Part shown: one piece after another, positions 47,205 through 58,312 of the stretch
Position numbering within the stretch: the stretch's first letter is position 1
Layout: each line of letters starts with the position of its first letter
Source: Reticulitermes lucifugus
Taxonomy: Eukaryota; Arthropoda; Insecta; Blattodea; Rhinotermitidae
DNA: 64,000 bases
NCBI GenBank assembly: GCA_026260175.1
Contig: JAKCWW010001220.1
Location: 1 to 64,000, forward strand
Direction: 5' to 3'
Position numbers and translations under genes: made by a program
The notes under the pieces: generated by a model
What the model was told of the DNA's origin: nothing
The model's database searches: none
Seen by the model: the letters and a program-made list of their open reading frames with translations, nothing else

Positions 47205-47362
47205 CTCCTGCCGAAATAGCCTCCTATGGCTTGATCGTTTAGGTGGGCCCCAGAGACGGTCTGAAAATGATGACAAAGAGACAAATCCTCGTTCTTTCCG
47301 GGCATCAAATTTGGTTTATCGGTTCGTAACCAGTCACTGTGCTGACTGAGCTATCCCCTAAT
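47205..47362 (-). mobile_element. Probable SINE-B head, decayed
   Basis: On the minus strand GGGGATAGCTCAGTCAGCAC contains a tRNA-like A-box (TAGCTCAGTCAG). GGTTACGAACC follows as a poor B-box, then a GGGGCCCACC block like SINE-B. The 3' part is not recognisable. Confidence 0.35.
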
Positions 47363-47664
47363 CGTCAGAGGATCAAACGTGTGAATGATAATGAAGATGT
47401 GCAGACCCAGCTATGACAATATTAATTGTAGGCGCCACTGTCAATCTTCCCTGATCACAAAACGGATTCAATTTTACGAAATCACTAAATGCCTATTGCA
47501 GCAGATATATATTACACTGATGTATTTTCGCTAGTAGGACTAACATCACTTTTTCTTATAGTAGTTTTAAATTTTAGGAAATAGATTCCATTTTAAGATT
47601 TGATTCCTGTATGTTTATAACATTGCGACAGAAATGTTGGGCAAGCTGTTATTATGACTACTGC

Positions 47665-47845
47665 ATTTTGTCCACAAAGTGTATTTATGTGTTTCATACG
47701 ATCCTCAATAAAAAGCGATTGTTTTCCTAAACAGCACTAACCCTTTGGCCTTCATAGTGTACATAGTCTGTGTTCTCTGAGAGGTAAGAAAAAAAAACCT
47801 TTATATATAATGTAAATTAATTTTGGTCTTCAAAGGTTTAAGGGG
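47665..47845 (+). repeat. R3 unclassified interspersed repeat, copy 3
   Basis: TCCACAAAGTGTATTTATGT, AAAAGCGATTGTTTTCCTAA, ACAGCACTAACCCTTTGGCC, then TCTGTGTTCTCTGAGAGGTA and AATTTTGGTCTTCAAAGG match 24890-25080 block by block. GAG/GTAAGA at 47781-47789 is the third instance of the donor-like site. The ATG present in copies 1 and 2 is lost here. Confidence 0.6.
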
Positions 47846-48321
47846 TTTTTATGCCGTAGCTATCGGAAACGTGTAATGTGAATCGCGGAAATTCCTTGCT
47901 TTAAGCAGGCGTTAGCAAATGTGCGCCATTGGAGTCGTCACACGGAATATGGTAGTATGTTTGTACACCGAGTTTCTGTGTTGGTTGTTTTCGCTTCTTC
48001 TCGTCATGCGGACTGGAGCGCCACAAATTAATTTTGGAGTACAATTGCTAGGTAAAGCCTCCAGATTTTCTGTTGCTCCATATGACAGCGCTAGTAATTA
48101 TTAGTTAATTTTAAATACGACAGATAGAACTGACTGGAATAGTGACCCCATGTTCACGTTGGCAGGAATATGATTGCGTAAAGACATAATACTGCTTTAC
48201 AAAAGGTATAAAACCAATTTTATGAATGGTTCTGTGCACAGTCCGTACTGTCAACCAGCAGAAAAACGAAACAGAAACCCAGGACGCCCATTAAAGAGAC
48301 TTCTGAAATGTCATACTTTTT
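47846..48321. other. No recognisable feature
   Basis: Unique-looking DNA. Confidence 0.5.
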
Positions 48322-48600
48322 CTGGAGAAGGGCTCCGCAGGAGATACTACGGACGCACCGCAGCCTTAATGCTAATTGTGCAACCCTGTGATTAAGATTA
48401 ATAGAATGATGATTAGTTTTTTTTCATTTTTCCAAGTAATGGAACACCGGTGGAATAAAATTGACAGGGGAAAACCGAAGTACTCTGGGAAAAACCTGTT
48501 CCAGTGTCACTTTGACCACCACAATTCCCACATGGACTGCCCCGGGATCGAACAATTGTCATATTGAGCCCAGGACCGTCCACACGGGCCGCGAGGCCTA
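48322..48600 (-). mobile_element. SINE-A copy with a replaced head
   Basis: Reversed, the body (CAGTCCATGTGGGAATTGTG, CAGAGTACTTCGGTTTTCCC, GTCCGTAGTATCTCCTGCGG) is SINE-A. Upstream of the B-box GTTCGATCCCGGGGCAG the head reads GGCCTCGCGGCCCGTGTGG, ACGGTCCTGGGCTCAATATG. This differs from the CCATGGCTCAGGCGG head of the other copies and looks like a second tRNA-like or SINE-B/C-like head. Confidence 0.75.
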
Positions 48601-48655
48601 ATTTCTTGAAAGCTTGATGTTGATGACGATGATGGTGATGATGGTGATGGTGACA
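48601..48655. repeat. (GAT)n-like microsatellite
   Basis: Imperfect GAT/GGT repeats from about 48614 to 48651 between SINE-A and the hAT element. Confidence 0.8.
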
Positions 48656-48663
48656 CTGTATAC

Positions 48664-49186
48664 CAGGGGTCGACAAACGTGTTTAGAGACGGACCGGAAA
48701 GTAAATATTTTAGGCTTCACGGGCCAAGAGGACGTAGTAAAATGAAAGATATATACAAGATCAGAAAACATCGTCGGCACAAATTTATTTAGAGTACGTG
48801 TATTGTAGAATGTAATTAAGTGCAATTAGATTCTTGGGGGAATTAGTGAGAAGCATGAGATTCTTTTCTTTTTTTGAGACAAAATTACGCTTAATTGGGG
48901 TTCAGAGTTAGTGTTCCGCTTCATCAAAATCTATCGTAAATGCTCATCGGATAATGCTGATCTGTAACGAGATTTTGTGTAAGGGCAAAACGTTCATAAC
49001 TCTTACAAAAGCGTACACATTTAAAAGAATATAAAAAACCGTGCAGACGTCACTCTGTTCTCCACTTTGCTGTGACGTCATAAGAAATTGACCATTGATT
49101 CAAAAGGTTGATACATCGTTGGCGGACCGGATAAAATGAAGCCGCGGGCCAGATGCGGCCCGCCGGCCGTAATTTGCAGACCCCTG
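48664..49186. mobile_element. hAT-type non-autonomous DNA transposon (MITE-like), 523 bp
   Basis: The ends are CAGGGGTCGACAAACG and the complement of TTTGCAGACCCCTG, typical hAT terminal inverted repeats, with subterminal GACGGACCGGA and GGCGGACCGGA repeats and a GCGGGCC/GGCCCGC-rich right end. The flanking octamers CTGTATAC (48656-48663) and CTTATAAT (49187-49194) both fit the nTnnnnAn hAT target pattern but are not identical, so age has eroded the duplication. No transposase frame is present. Confidence 0.85.
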
Positions 49187-49266
49187 CTTATAATGTTTTC
49201 ACAATTCATTATACGATGTAACGCCTTGGCACCCGCACTTGTTCATCCATAAATCGTCTCGCATAG

Positions 49267-49310
49267 GATCATGTATATAGATCGAAACATGTAGCAATAA
49301 TAAAAATGAT
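49267..49310 (+). ncRNA. Hammerhead-like motif, degenerate
   Basis: A 4 bp stem GATC (49267-49270) with GATC (49280-49283) precedes GAAAC (49284-49288), ATGTAGC and AATAATAAAAATG. The 3' part resembles the plus arm of pair 2. The first box reads CGCATAG, far from CTGANGA. Confidence 0.3.
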
Positions 49311-49724
49311 ATTTACGTGCAAAACTAATGTCTGTACCATGATGTTATTTTTTATAGATTCTCTGAAGCATGTGTCTACTACTACTGCTACAATACACGG
49401 CATTACATCATGTAAGACAGCAGTTTCCTTCTCGTTACATATTAAAACGCCCGGGAATATTGAAAAGTTAAAGTAAACGCCGTAGATAAATTATCGGTAA
49501 AATTCGTGGTAGACGCAAGGAGCAGAACAAAGCACTGTTACCAACCAAACATTTGTTCTACGTCGACCGTACATGGTTTTTCGATGTCGATGAATTTGTT
49601 TTGGGCTGTTGCTTGCAGGGATGGTGAGATGTTTTTAATTATTGTGTTGGAAACACACATAAAAGCGAGGAGCTTGACGATGTTGTAATTTGTTTTAACG
49701 ATTGCACATTTCATTGTTTTTCAG
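49311..49724. other. No recognisable feature
   Basis: Unique-looking DNA. Confidence 0.5.
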
Positions 49725-50098
49725 CCAGGAAGTCAGCGAATTTAGGGCTGTTTAAACGGGAATACAATCCCTACCATTGGAGAGCAAAGCGAGCTCAAAG
49801 CAAGTGGCACGGAATGTTGTATTCGGTCCTTGGGTTGCTGCAAAGATGCGTGCCGGATCGGGTTTCACGAAACAAGAGCGCAGTATCTGATTCTGCACTC
49901 TGCTACCAGAAACCAGTACGGATATTTCCGCTGCGGAATGCAGAGAATACAGGGGCATCCTGGTTTTCAATGCTGCCTTGCAGTTATATCAAGCATTTTT
50001 GCCGACACAGCACTATGAACAGTATTAGTGCTTATGAAAAACACAGCCCAAGGTCATTTAAGAACATTGTAAATGGAGGTATTTGTAACAAACAGTGA
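49725..50098 (+). other. Open stretch behind an acceptor-like site; exon or unknown repeat
   Basis: CATTGTTTTTCAG ends at 49724. The frame from 49727 stays open for 124 codons to TGA at 50096-50098, starting RKSANLGLFKREYNPYHW. The plus frame at 49830 and a minus frame are also open, which weakens the coding case. The region is visibly richer in G+C than its surroundings. No family is recognised. Confidence 0.2.
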
Positions 50099-51248
50099 GG
50101 TAATAACATAATTCAGGAGAAAATTACATGTTATAAACAACAGCAGACGTCTGAAAGGCGGTACACGTCAGTCGATACATTCAGCAAGCTGCCAGCTGCA
50201 TTACCGAATCATTTTTCAAATCCCCGCAGGGGCAAGAAATTTTTTCTCTTATTGAAAACGTCCAAACCGGCTCTGGCACTCCCGCCCCTCAACCAAAACC
50301 TCCAATTCAGAGAGTATTGAGTTGTTTCCCCGGCGATAAAGCGGTGAAACATACCATGCACGTCCACCCATTACAGAGTTAAAATATGTATGGACCTACA
50401 TTCCCTTCATCGAGTGCAGAGGCTTCTGACCTAGGAATGACTGAAGACTGGAAACACCAACAGCAATCAGTATCATTTAAAACTGGCCGGAGTGAACTAT
50501 ATATTAACGCGTCGTACCATGCGCAAAAAAGGCATATTTGGAACAAATTACAACCATTACACGTGGCTCACAAAAAGCATTGGGTCACCGGATAGAAATT
50601 TGTTGTGATTTGTGCACAGTTACGGAAATAATTCTGATGCACAGTGGATTTGCTTGCACAAGATAGGTTGCATTAATTCGCAAGCTCATAGCTGACAGTA
50701 ATCTTCTTGATATTTAAGAGTAGAAGTAAATACCATTGTTAAAGCATAATTCGAACTTGACTTTTGTTTCGTAGTTCTCTGGAAGTACTGTATAATACGA
50801 GGTACTACCAAGTGAAGATATGGTGATTACATGTTTCATAAGTAGCATTTGTTATTTTGTCGTTAAGATGAAGAATGAGCTGCATTTTTCTTGTGCGACT
50901 AACTACATGGAGCAAAGTCACGAGAAACTAGTATTTATTGAATTAGTCCAGAAATTACCCATATTTTATGCACCCGACATTTCAGTCCTATGTCCACAAC
51001 AACTCAGCACTGTAACCTTTCAGCTCACGTAACTCACATTCTTTTAGGTTGCATTTAGTTACTGTCCTTCAATCTACTTCTAGGTCTCGAAAGTTATTTT
51101 TTTCCTATAGCAAGATGGGAGCTTGGAAAGTGGGCTGTACCTTCAGAAAATATAATGTGAAACTGTGAATTGAATTGAATTGTTCTGTCTTGGGAGAGCC
51201 GAGTGGCTGTCTGTGCTGGACATGACAATCAACATTCCAGTTACGTAA
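50099..51248. other. No recognisable feature
   Basis: Unique-looking DNA with frames up to about 70 codons only. Confidence 0.5.
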
Positions 51249-51313
51249 GGAATAGATTTTTTGACCAGCTATGTGACTAGCCGCTTGTCAAGAAAGGCTA
51301 TATTCTCTGGATG
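51249..51313 (+). mobile_element. LINE-A 3' tail fragment
   Basis: GGAATAGATTTTTTGACCAG, CTATGTGACTAGCCGCTTGT and CAAGAAAGGCTATATTCTCT follow the terminal 65 bp of LINE-A (GGAATTTCTTGA..TAGCT..CTTCTCAAGAAGG..CTCTGCTCC). Confidence 0.55.
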
Positions 51314-51324
51314 TGGTTATTACC

Positions 51325-51520
51325 GCCGTTATATTGTGGTATATGAAGACAGACTCACACCTCTGGTTACATGCGCCATTCTACTGCGATATATGAAGAC
51401 AGACGTACGTTTCATGTTATTAGCGGCGGTGTTCTGCCACATCTGAATACAGACTCACACCTCTCGTTATAAGCGCCGTGCTACTGCGATATCTAAAGAC
51501 AGACGTACATATCAACGAAG
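51325..51520. repeat. ~50 bp minisatellite with 100 bp higher-order period
   Basis: CAGACTCACACCTC occurs at about 51350 and 51450, exactly 100 bp apart. Between them CAGACGTACG marks half-period units, each also containing a GCGCC/GCGGCG block and a GATATATGAA/CACATCTGAA block. About four half-units are present. Confidence 0.88.
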
Positions 51521-52479
51521 TATAATTCTGACAACATACACGCATAATAATGTGGTCTGAGAAAGGATCACTTCGATATAACCATACGCAGTCGGTTTAA
51601 TTATAGGAAGTTCTGGGTAACACAGCCCCGCCTCTACACGAATATTTCAACCACGGCGTTGATACCTTCCGTATATTTTTGAGCTATTTTTTCTGATAGC
51701 CACGGGATGTTTATGGGTGGGGAATGAACCCCTTCCCCTTTTCCACATACGAGTGCAACACAGATTTCACCCTCTCCACTTTTTTGTTCTAATGGTCTCG
51801 TGTTTTCCGGATGAGAACACATATGTGCCTGAGGCTCCTAAGCTTGCTAATGCAATACGAGCTGCCGGAATACAATAGAGGACTCCATTGGGTCTATAGT
51901 GGAATAGGGGCGGGGAGAGGTGGGATTCACATGGATGGATGTATAGCTTTAGGGGTTTACAGGTATAGTGAGAGGGGGTGGTGGTTTCCTGCGGTCTATA
52001 AGCAATGGCTAGTGGAAATTTTCAATTTTGATTCCGCGCTTTCCTCTCTCGTTAATCCTCATCTCCAATATAAAGCTGTATCCTCTTTTCCTCAATTACA
52101 GTGTTTTATTGCCAAAGCGAAGAGTCCATTTGTAAGGTAAAGTACTATTTAAGGGCTGAGAGTTCTTTAAGCGTTTTGGACACATAATGTTTGCATTTTA
52201 TGATTTTCGAGGTTTTACCTTGAGGAGATGTCACCAGATATTGCTCTTAGGATGATGAGTTTAAGGTGTAATTCGGTGAGACGGTAGCACGTTAGGGATT
52301 GTGAGAAGTGTTTAAAGACACTTCACGCAGCAGGGCTGCATCAGAGCCCTACGTAAGAAATTCGTAGTGGCTCAAACAGTCAAGCACTCCTCTCTATTCA
52401 TGAAATTATAATATTCATAACAAACCGCCAGTGAAGGAGTATGAGAAGAAGTGAAGAGGAGAACATATGGGCGCAATTA
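51521..52479. other. No recognisable gene
   Basis: Contains a 109-codon plus frame (51811-52140) without a known motif, and a hairpin GGGCTGCATCAGAGCCC near 52329. Confidence 0.45.
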
Positions 52480-52690
52480 AATAGTATATTCGGAAAAGTA
52501 AAATTAAGAGAGAAAGAACTACGGATAAATTACCCTAGGTTGTGAGATGTGGAGCGGATTAAACTGGCTCCGGATCGGGACCGTAGCGGACTCTTGTGAA
52601 TTTGGTAATGCATCTTTAACCTCCTTTTAAAGGTGGGGATTTTTTTGATCAAACAGGAAACCATCGCCTTCTGAAATACTCTGTACAGTG
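52480..52690 (+). mobile_element. LINE-A 3' fragment
   Basis: GAGCGGATTAAACTGGCTCC, GGATCGGGACCGTAGCGGAC, TCTTGTGAATTTGGTAATGC, then a GGGGATTTTTTTGATCAAAC tail with CATCGCCTTCTGAAATACTC follow the LINE-A end. The 5' part (52480-52550) is only loosely alignable. Confidence 0.75.
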
Positions 52691-53087
52691 GAATTGGATG
52701 GTTGATTGGTTGTTTGGGTTGTCGGTTGGTTACCTAGAGACATGTTTTTTTTGTTCCCTAGTACACCGCACCCTTAAATAAAAGTGGTGTGACCATTAAG
52801 AACGTTGGCTTTAGCAACAGGTAAGCGGAAAAATCGTATTAACACAACATTGACCCACAGCAGTGTTTTCTAAACTTTGTTTCTGCTGCGAATTTCTTGT
52901 GATTCAGGGGGGGGGAGGTTGAAGCTTGACGAATTCCCAAACCATTAAAATGCATATCGAACATGAAACAGCAGTTTGTCCTAACCCACACAATTCGTCA
53001 AACTGAGATTCCCGCATTACTAGACAGTTGGGTTTCAAACACACCTTCTGTCAAAATGTCGTTTCCACAAAAAAAATGCTCCTCCTT
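52691..53087. other. No recognisable feature
   Basis: Unique-looking DNA with a TTGGTTG-type simple patch near 52695-52735 and a G-run near 52910. Confidence 0.5.
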
Positions 53088-53440
53088 CATTCATTGTGCA
53101 GTCTGTCTTACGACAGGTCCGTAGCCAGTTCCAAAGTGAGCTCTCCACAGGGTAAGATCTAGTGCTTCCTCTTTCAATTTCCAGTATCTTCTATTTTCCT
53201 TAAGGTCATCCAGTAGCTGCTTACGTCTTCTCCCTCTTCTTCCCGCCATTTCTATCCTTCTAACTTTCCTTCAATCACGTGTTTTAGAAGGCAGTTTCTA
53301 CGCAAGATGTGACCAATCCAGTTAGCCTTTCTTCTTTCTATTGTATATTTAGGGCATTCCTCTCCTCCTTGACTCCTCCTTATAGTTTCTTAAAAATGTA
53401 ACGTGCTTAAGTTGGTCTGTTGAGGATCTGTCAAGTTGCG
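53088..53440 (-). mobile_element. LINE-B 3' fragment
   Basis: Reversed, it ends CTGTCGTAAGACAGACTGCA with a CAATGAATGAAG tail, matching 63385-63670. Upstream are the CTCACTTTGGAACTGGCTAC (WRTRFGRG-like region), GATGACCTTAAGGAAAATAG (LLDDLKE region) and GGATTGGTCACATCTTGCGT (IGHILR region) segments. 5'-truncated, with frame breaks. Confidence 0.88.
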
Positions 53441-53699
53441 GCTGTCTCCTGTAAAACTGTGTAATGGTGGGTTACGACAAATCGCTCTTTCATGAGCGAT
53501 ATTCTAAAAATTAAATGTGGCGCTGCGACTTTCTCTTTCAAAAATCACGGGAACTTCTAATCGAACACACTGAAATCGAGCGTAATTCAACTGATTTGTT
53601 GGTTTGAAATGAACCATACCTTACTTTGGGCTGTTTATTTTACGAAACGCAAGTTCCAAAATTTCTTTGTGTTCTCTTTTTTGAAACATATCTTGCAGG
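53441..53699. other. Spacer
   Basis: No recognised feature. A TTCATGAGCGAT segment near 53490 is part of a small inverted patch of no clear meaning. Confidence 0.4.
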
Positions 53700-54012
53700 C
53701 CTCTTCTCAGATACAGTAGACCAGCGGCAGCGGCAGTTCGTGTGTCGCGCTGTTCAAGCGATGGGTCTTCACAGATAGAGTATACCAGCGGCAGTTCGTG
53801 TGTCGCGCTGTTCAAGCGGTGTCGCTTCACAGATAGAGTAGACCAGCGGCAGTTCATGTGTCGCGCTGTTCAAGCGACGGGTCTTCACAGATAGAGTAGA
53901 CCAGCGGCAGCGACAGTTCGTGTGTCGCGCTGTTCAAGCGATGGGTCTTCACAGATACAGTAGACCAGCGGCAGCGACAGTTCGTGTGTCGCGCTGTTCA
54001 AGCGGTGTCGCT
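53700..54012. repeat. G+C-richer minisatellite, five units
   Basis: Units begin CACAGATAGAGTAGACCAGC, then GGCAGTTCGTGTGTCGCGCT, GTTCAAGCG and either ATGGGTCTT or GTGTCGCTT. Five copies of about 57-64 bp; length varies by a GGCAGC or CGACAG insertion. The two unit endings do not strictly alternate. The 78-codon minus frame (53621-53857) crosses it and is incidental. Confidence 0.96.
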
Positions 54013-55794
54013 TTCCTCTTACAAACATAACAGTACGTACTGATTGAGGAATTCTGTAAAACTAAAAGTTTACTTTGAAGGAAGGATTCCCAGATTTTCT
54101 GAAGTTTTTCGCGCATGCCACTTTCAGAACGACTGACCTAGAGGTGTAACAATACGTCAGTAGTACAGCCCATTATCGAAACTGTTAACTATGTATGTAA
54201 TTGAATCATATCTATGACGCAGTCGTAACATAGTTCGTGTAATACATGTTGTGTATTTAGAAAACTGGAGCTGTGTATTTCTGTCAGTATATTTACTGCT
54301 TAAGGGCTGGATAATCGAAGTTCGAGCGTGCCGGATGAAAATATTATCACTTTGCCACGAGTTCATACCCGCTATGTGGCTCCGTCAACCTCCCGTGTAA
54401 AGAATAAAGTAGAGAGAGCGTTAGAATAAAGCAGGCAAAGCGTGAAGCTAATTTCCATTTAGGTATCAGTATTAAATTTTTCACTCGTTTATGCGTCTTG
54501 GTGACGTAATTAATTAAATACGGGGACAGTTTTCCTCGCATTGTGTGTTTTAAGAACACCATAGTTTTTAAGTTTTTCTCATTCCATTTTCTTTAGTGGG
54601 GAGTATCAGTACCCCCTCCCTTTGTGTTTGGAGAGTTAAACATTTTATCATCCATCCGCACTGCCATGTGTGTGACTTATTTTTGGGGACAGTCCATTCT
54701 TTAATGACCAATACGGAAACCAAGAAACAAAGAAATTATTGAATGCGACGTGTAGGCGTTGTGAATACACAGGCTATTATCAATAAATGAACGTAACAGT
54801 TGACTTTGCTCAGAATAACACTGCATCAGTTTATGGTAATTTTTGCCTTGCAAAAAGCTTTTCAATTTCGGCATAATTGTGTATGAGGTCCTGGTAGCAG
54901 AGTTCAGCTACAGGGCACAGTGTGACTAAATTGCGAGTATTGTGGCGCTTGAAAGGCCGTAAACAAAAATGTGAGTTGCATTTATGTATAAAATATTGGA
55001 CACGGTGAGGCAGCAAACGCTTTTAAAATAATACAAAAATAAATTTTCAGCTGTAAAAATGAGAATGCAGACATTTGTTCTGTTTGTTTATATCGGGGTT
55101 TAGTGTATATCGGTTCTGTTGAGGAAGTAAAATAATGTTCTTAATGAACTTTTAATACTTTATATTCAGGTCGTATTTATTATTAAATTTATAATATAAT
55201 TTTGAAGTTGAACTCTAAAGCAAGAAAAACACATATTGTTATTCATTTAGAATTTGTGGTATTTAGTAATACTTAATTGAATAATAACTAGGGGTCCATA
55301 TTGTTTTTCAGTTAATCTTCTGGCCATAATAGAATTACATTTTAATTAGTAATATAATTTATATAAAATATATAACAATTTTGTTTTGAAGAGCCCTCTT
55401 AACTATAAATTCCAGTCAAATACACGGTAATCATGTTATTTGTAGATAGCCCATAGTACCTGCGTATTGAAGTGTTTCTTCCTACATAATTACGAATGCT
55501 GTGTAATATATGCGATATTTCGTGTCAGCTTTTGAATTCAAAGTGAAACAAAAAGCGTTTTATTTTTTAAGATTTTGGATGTTACCTTTTTTTACTGAAA
55601 CTGTTAAAGAAGTCTCTGATCGTGAAAATTGCATTACAAAATACAGCTTCTCTGAGTGTCTTAGTTCCCCCTTGTAAAGAGCTCGAGTATTTACATACAA
55701 CCAATTTAATCAGCCAAATAACTTAGTCACTGGAGTGAGAGTCTTGCTTGCGAACAAAGTAGTCATTCACCTACTGCGGAAGTTCCAAGAACCC
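54013..55794. other. No recognisable feature
   Basis: About 1.8 kb of A+T-rich unique-looking DNA, especially poor in G+C from 55020 to 55420. Confidence 0.55.
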
Positions 55795-55912
55795 GGAGTT
55801 TTATTACGGTGTTTACAAGATTTCGAAACTGGATCGTCTCATGAAATCAGTCCACATCCACTCTGTTTATTTAATTTTGTCCTTCCATCTGCGCCTAAGT
55901 CTTACAAAATAT
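55795..55912 (-). mobile_element. LINE-A fragment
   Basis: Reversed, AAGACTTAGGCGCAGATGGA and AGGACAAAATTAAATAAACA, then GTGGATGTGGACTGATTTCA and TGTAAACACCGTAATAAAA match the section just upstream of the LINE-A end as in 46770-46975. Confidence 0.65.
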
Positions 55913-57759
55913 TTTAATATTTACGTTTGAACATAACGAAGTAGGGTGTAAGAGTTTCTGAATTGACTGATAGCAGGAGTTCTCAGATTTTAAGACGCTC
56001 TTTTTTTTCAGCCTGAGTGCGATTTTGATTTGCTACTGTTGTTCCAAAATATTTGTAGTTTTTCCATTGTATAAGGATTGGTTATAATTGCATGATAATT
56101 TTGTTCTGGATTTTAATGAGGGAAATATTAACACACACCCGATTTAGTTTCCTCTCCACATACTTCTAGAACGACCTCCATGTCGGTGTCTATTATAGCT
56201 ACTTCTTTTACCTTATTTGTGGAATTTGTATTTTTACAGATAGAAGTAACACCCTTAGCGTAAAATAGAAGCTTAGCGTCCCATTCAAACTGCTGTTCCT
56301 TCTGTTTTGTAAACCTTATTATGCTTATACTAAAGAAAAAGAAAAATCAGTAGCGGTAAAAGAATCTCCTTATGTCAGACCATTGCGAATAGGAAGTGCA
56401 TCAGAGAAATGTCACTAATACGAAATTTACTGTGGGATTTATTTAACTCTATTTCAGTCAGCCTAACTAGTTTCGTAGTGACAATGTTATGCAAAACCTC
56501 ATTGCCAGTCATAGGCTTTCTTAAAATATAAACGTGATATGCTCTCCCACTCTAGTCCAGTTTTCCTCCAATTGTTGTTGAGCTTGCCGTTTGATGGCGA
56601 AAGCTGTGACCCCAACTGGAGCTCCTGAGGGTGTTAAATTAGTAGGAAATGGATCCTTAATATGACTAAAGGTTACATAATTAATTGAAAGCGGTCTGTG
56701 TGTAACAATTGAACACATGGCGTAGTTACGAATGTGTTGATTTTATCTGACGAATTTAATGTAAATTCGTCTCTTGTGGGATATGCCACGGCGTCATATC
56801 CCAGAATACTTTATTCCTCATTAACACTGCTGTGAGGATCTCGTGTCTCACAAATCTGATATGTGCAGAATATGCATTTAATAAGTTTTGCTCTATAATT
56901 AAATAACTCGGTAATGACAGTGTTTGACTAATAAATAGATCGGTGAAACCGGAATATTTGCGGCATGAATCGGGCTTTGTGCTTTCTTTTTTGTAACTTG
57001 TTTTTACGTTAATTGCATATGGCTACTCATACATTACTTTCATTCTAAGCGAATTTTCAGACCATAAGTTGTCATTGTACGAAATATGTTTACTGTTTGT
57101 CTGGTTAGTTTAATTTGAATGGCACCAGGTTTCCTTCATGTCTGCTCTTCATTTGCTGAATTTCGCCTGTGTTATGTTGAACACTTTCTTTTCTGTAAGA
57201 AGTGATCACGGCAGGCTGATAATTTCTTTCTCTCAGGCAACAGCAAAGTACAGGGATGTGGTGGGGCGCGCAAGGCTAAACTAATTAGCAGCATTACCGT
57301 TACTGGCGTTATTGGAAAACGGGATGTCTGGAGAATGCGGGGCATTGAGTTCTGTTGGGTAGACAACTTAACCTTTCAGATTAGAGCTTCTGGCTCCATT
57401 CACCTAAGAAGCAGCATTACTAAGGTTGTTTATTGAGAAGTGGGGCGAAATTCGCTTCCACTTTTCAGCCACAGAAGTGGGCTGCTTGGTAAGAAGTGGT
57501 TCACATTCATTTATATCGACGAGCTGTTTTCTGCAAAGCGGTATGGCTCCATTACAGTAAAAATTGTAAAATCTTTTCCTATAATTAATTTTCTTACGTT
57601 GCTTTTCTTTAATGCTTGTTTCATACCGCGGATTATAAAGCCCTTATACTAAAATAGTATTTACTTTTACATACATGAACATTCTGGTATAATTATGTGG
57701 AGATGAGTCCTTCTTGAGAAGCTCATACAACAAACCTTGTTCAGCGTTGGGGTTACGTC
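55913..57759. other. No recognisable gene
   Basis: Unique-looking DNA. A 25-30 bp LINE-A-like CTTCTTGAGAAGCT patch lies at 57711-57724 (minus strand) and is too short to list separately. Confidence 0.45.
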
Positions 57760-57965
57760 CCTGAAATTTGCAAGGTTTAGCGACACCACGTATAAGGGAT
57801 CATGGGGCCTACCCAGCCTCCTATGCAATGGGTACCGGGCTTCTTTCCCGGGGGTAAAGTGGCCGGATCTTGACAATAGCCGGTCACCTCCATCTAGTGC
57901 CGATATTAAGAATAAATGGAGTTCTACTTCTGCTCCCCCTATGTGCCTTTATGGCATGAAATTCC
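57760..57965 (+). mobile_element. SINE-B, 5'-truncated copy
   Basis: GGGGCCTACCCAGCCTCCTA, GCAATGGGTACCGGGCTTCT, CCCGGGGGTAAAGTGGCCGG, CATCTAGTGCCGATATTAAG, CTACTTCTGCTCCCCCTATG and CTTTATGGCATG follow the 3' two thirds of SINE-B closely. Confidence 0.9.
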
Positions 57966-58195
57966 AACCAGCTACCAGTAAAGAAATAGTTCATCAGAGT
58001 CCGGTCGACGTTTCTCGAATTTTTTTGTCACTAAAGTTGTCAACGTTTAAAGCTCGATAACATTATTCGGGGAGACATTATACTAGTCATGCCTGCAGTT
58101 CCATAGCAAGCCAAGAAATACTTACTTTTTGTGGCACTCGAATGTTCAATCCGAGTAATATGAAAATAGATATTCAGGACAAGGGTGTTAAACTT
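57966..58195. other. Spacer
   Basis: No recognised feature. Confidence 0.5.
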
Positions 58196-58312
58196 AAACT
58201 GGCTCAAGATACGTCCCAGGGTATCGATCTTGTAAATGCGATAATGGAGAATTTCTTCATAAAGTGAACAGCTGTCGTCTTAAGAAGGAAGCTGGTCTCT
58301 GCAAAAAACTGT
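58196..58312 (+). mobile_element. LINE-A 3' fragment
   Basis: AACTGGCTCAAGATACGTCC, GATCTTGTAAATGCGATAAT, GGAGAATTTCTTCATAAAGT and GTCTTAAGAAGGAAGCTGGT follow the LINE-A end in order, with the stretch around the host-side stop shortened. Confidence 0.75.
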
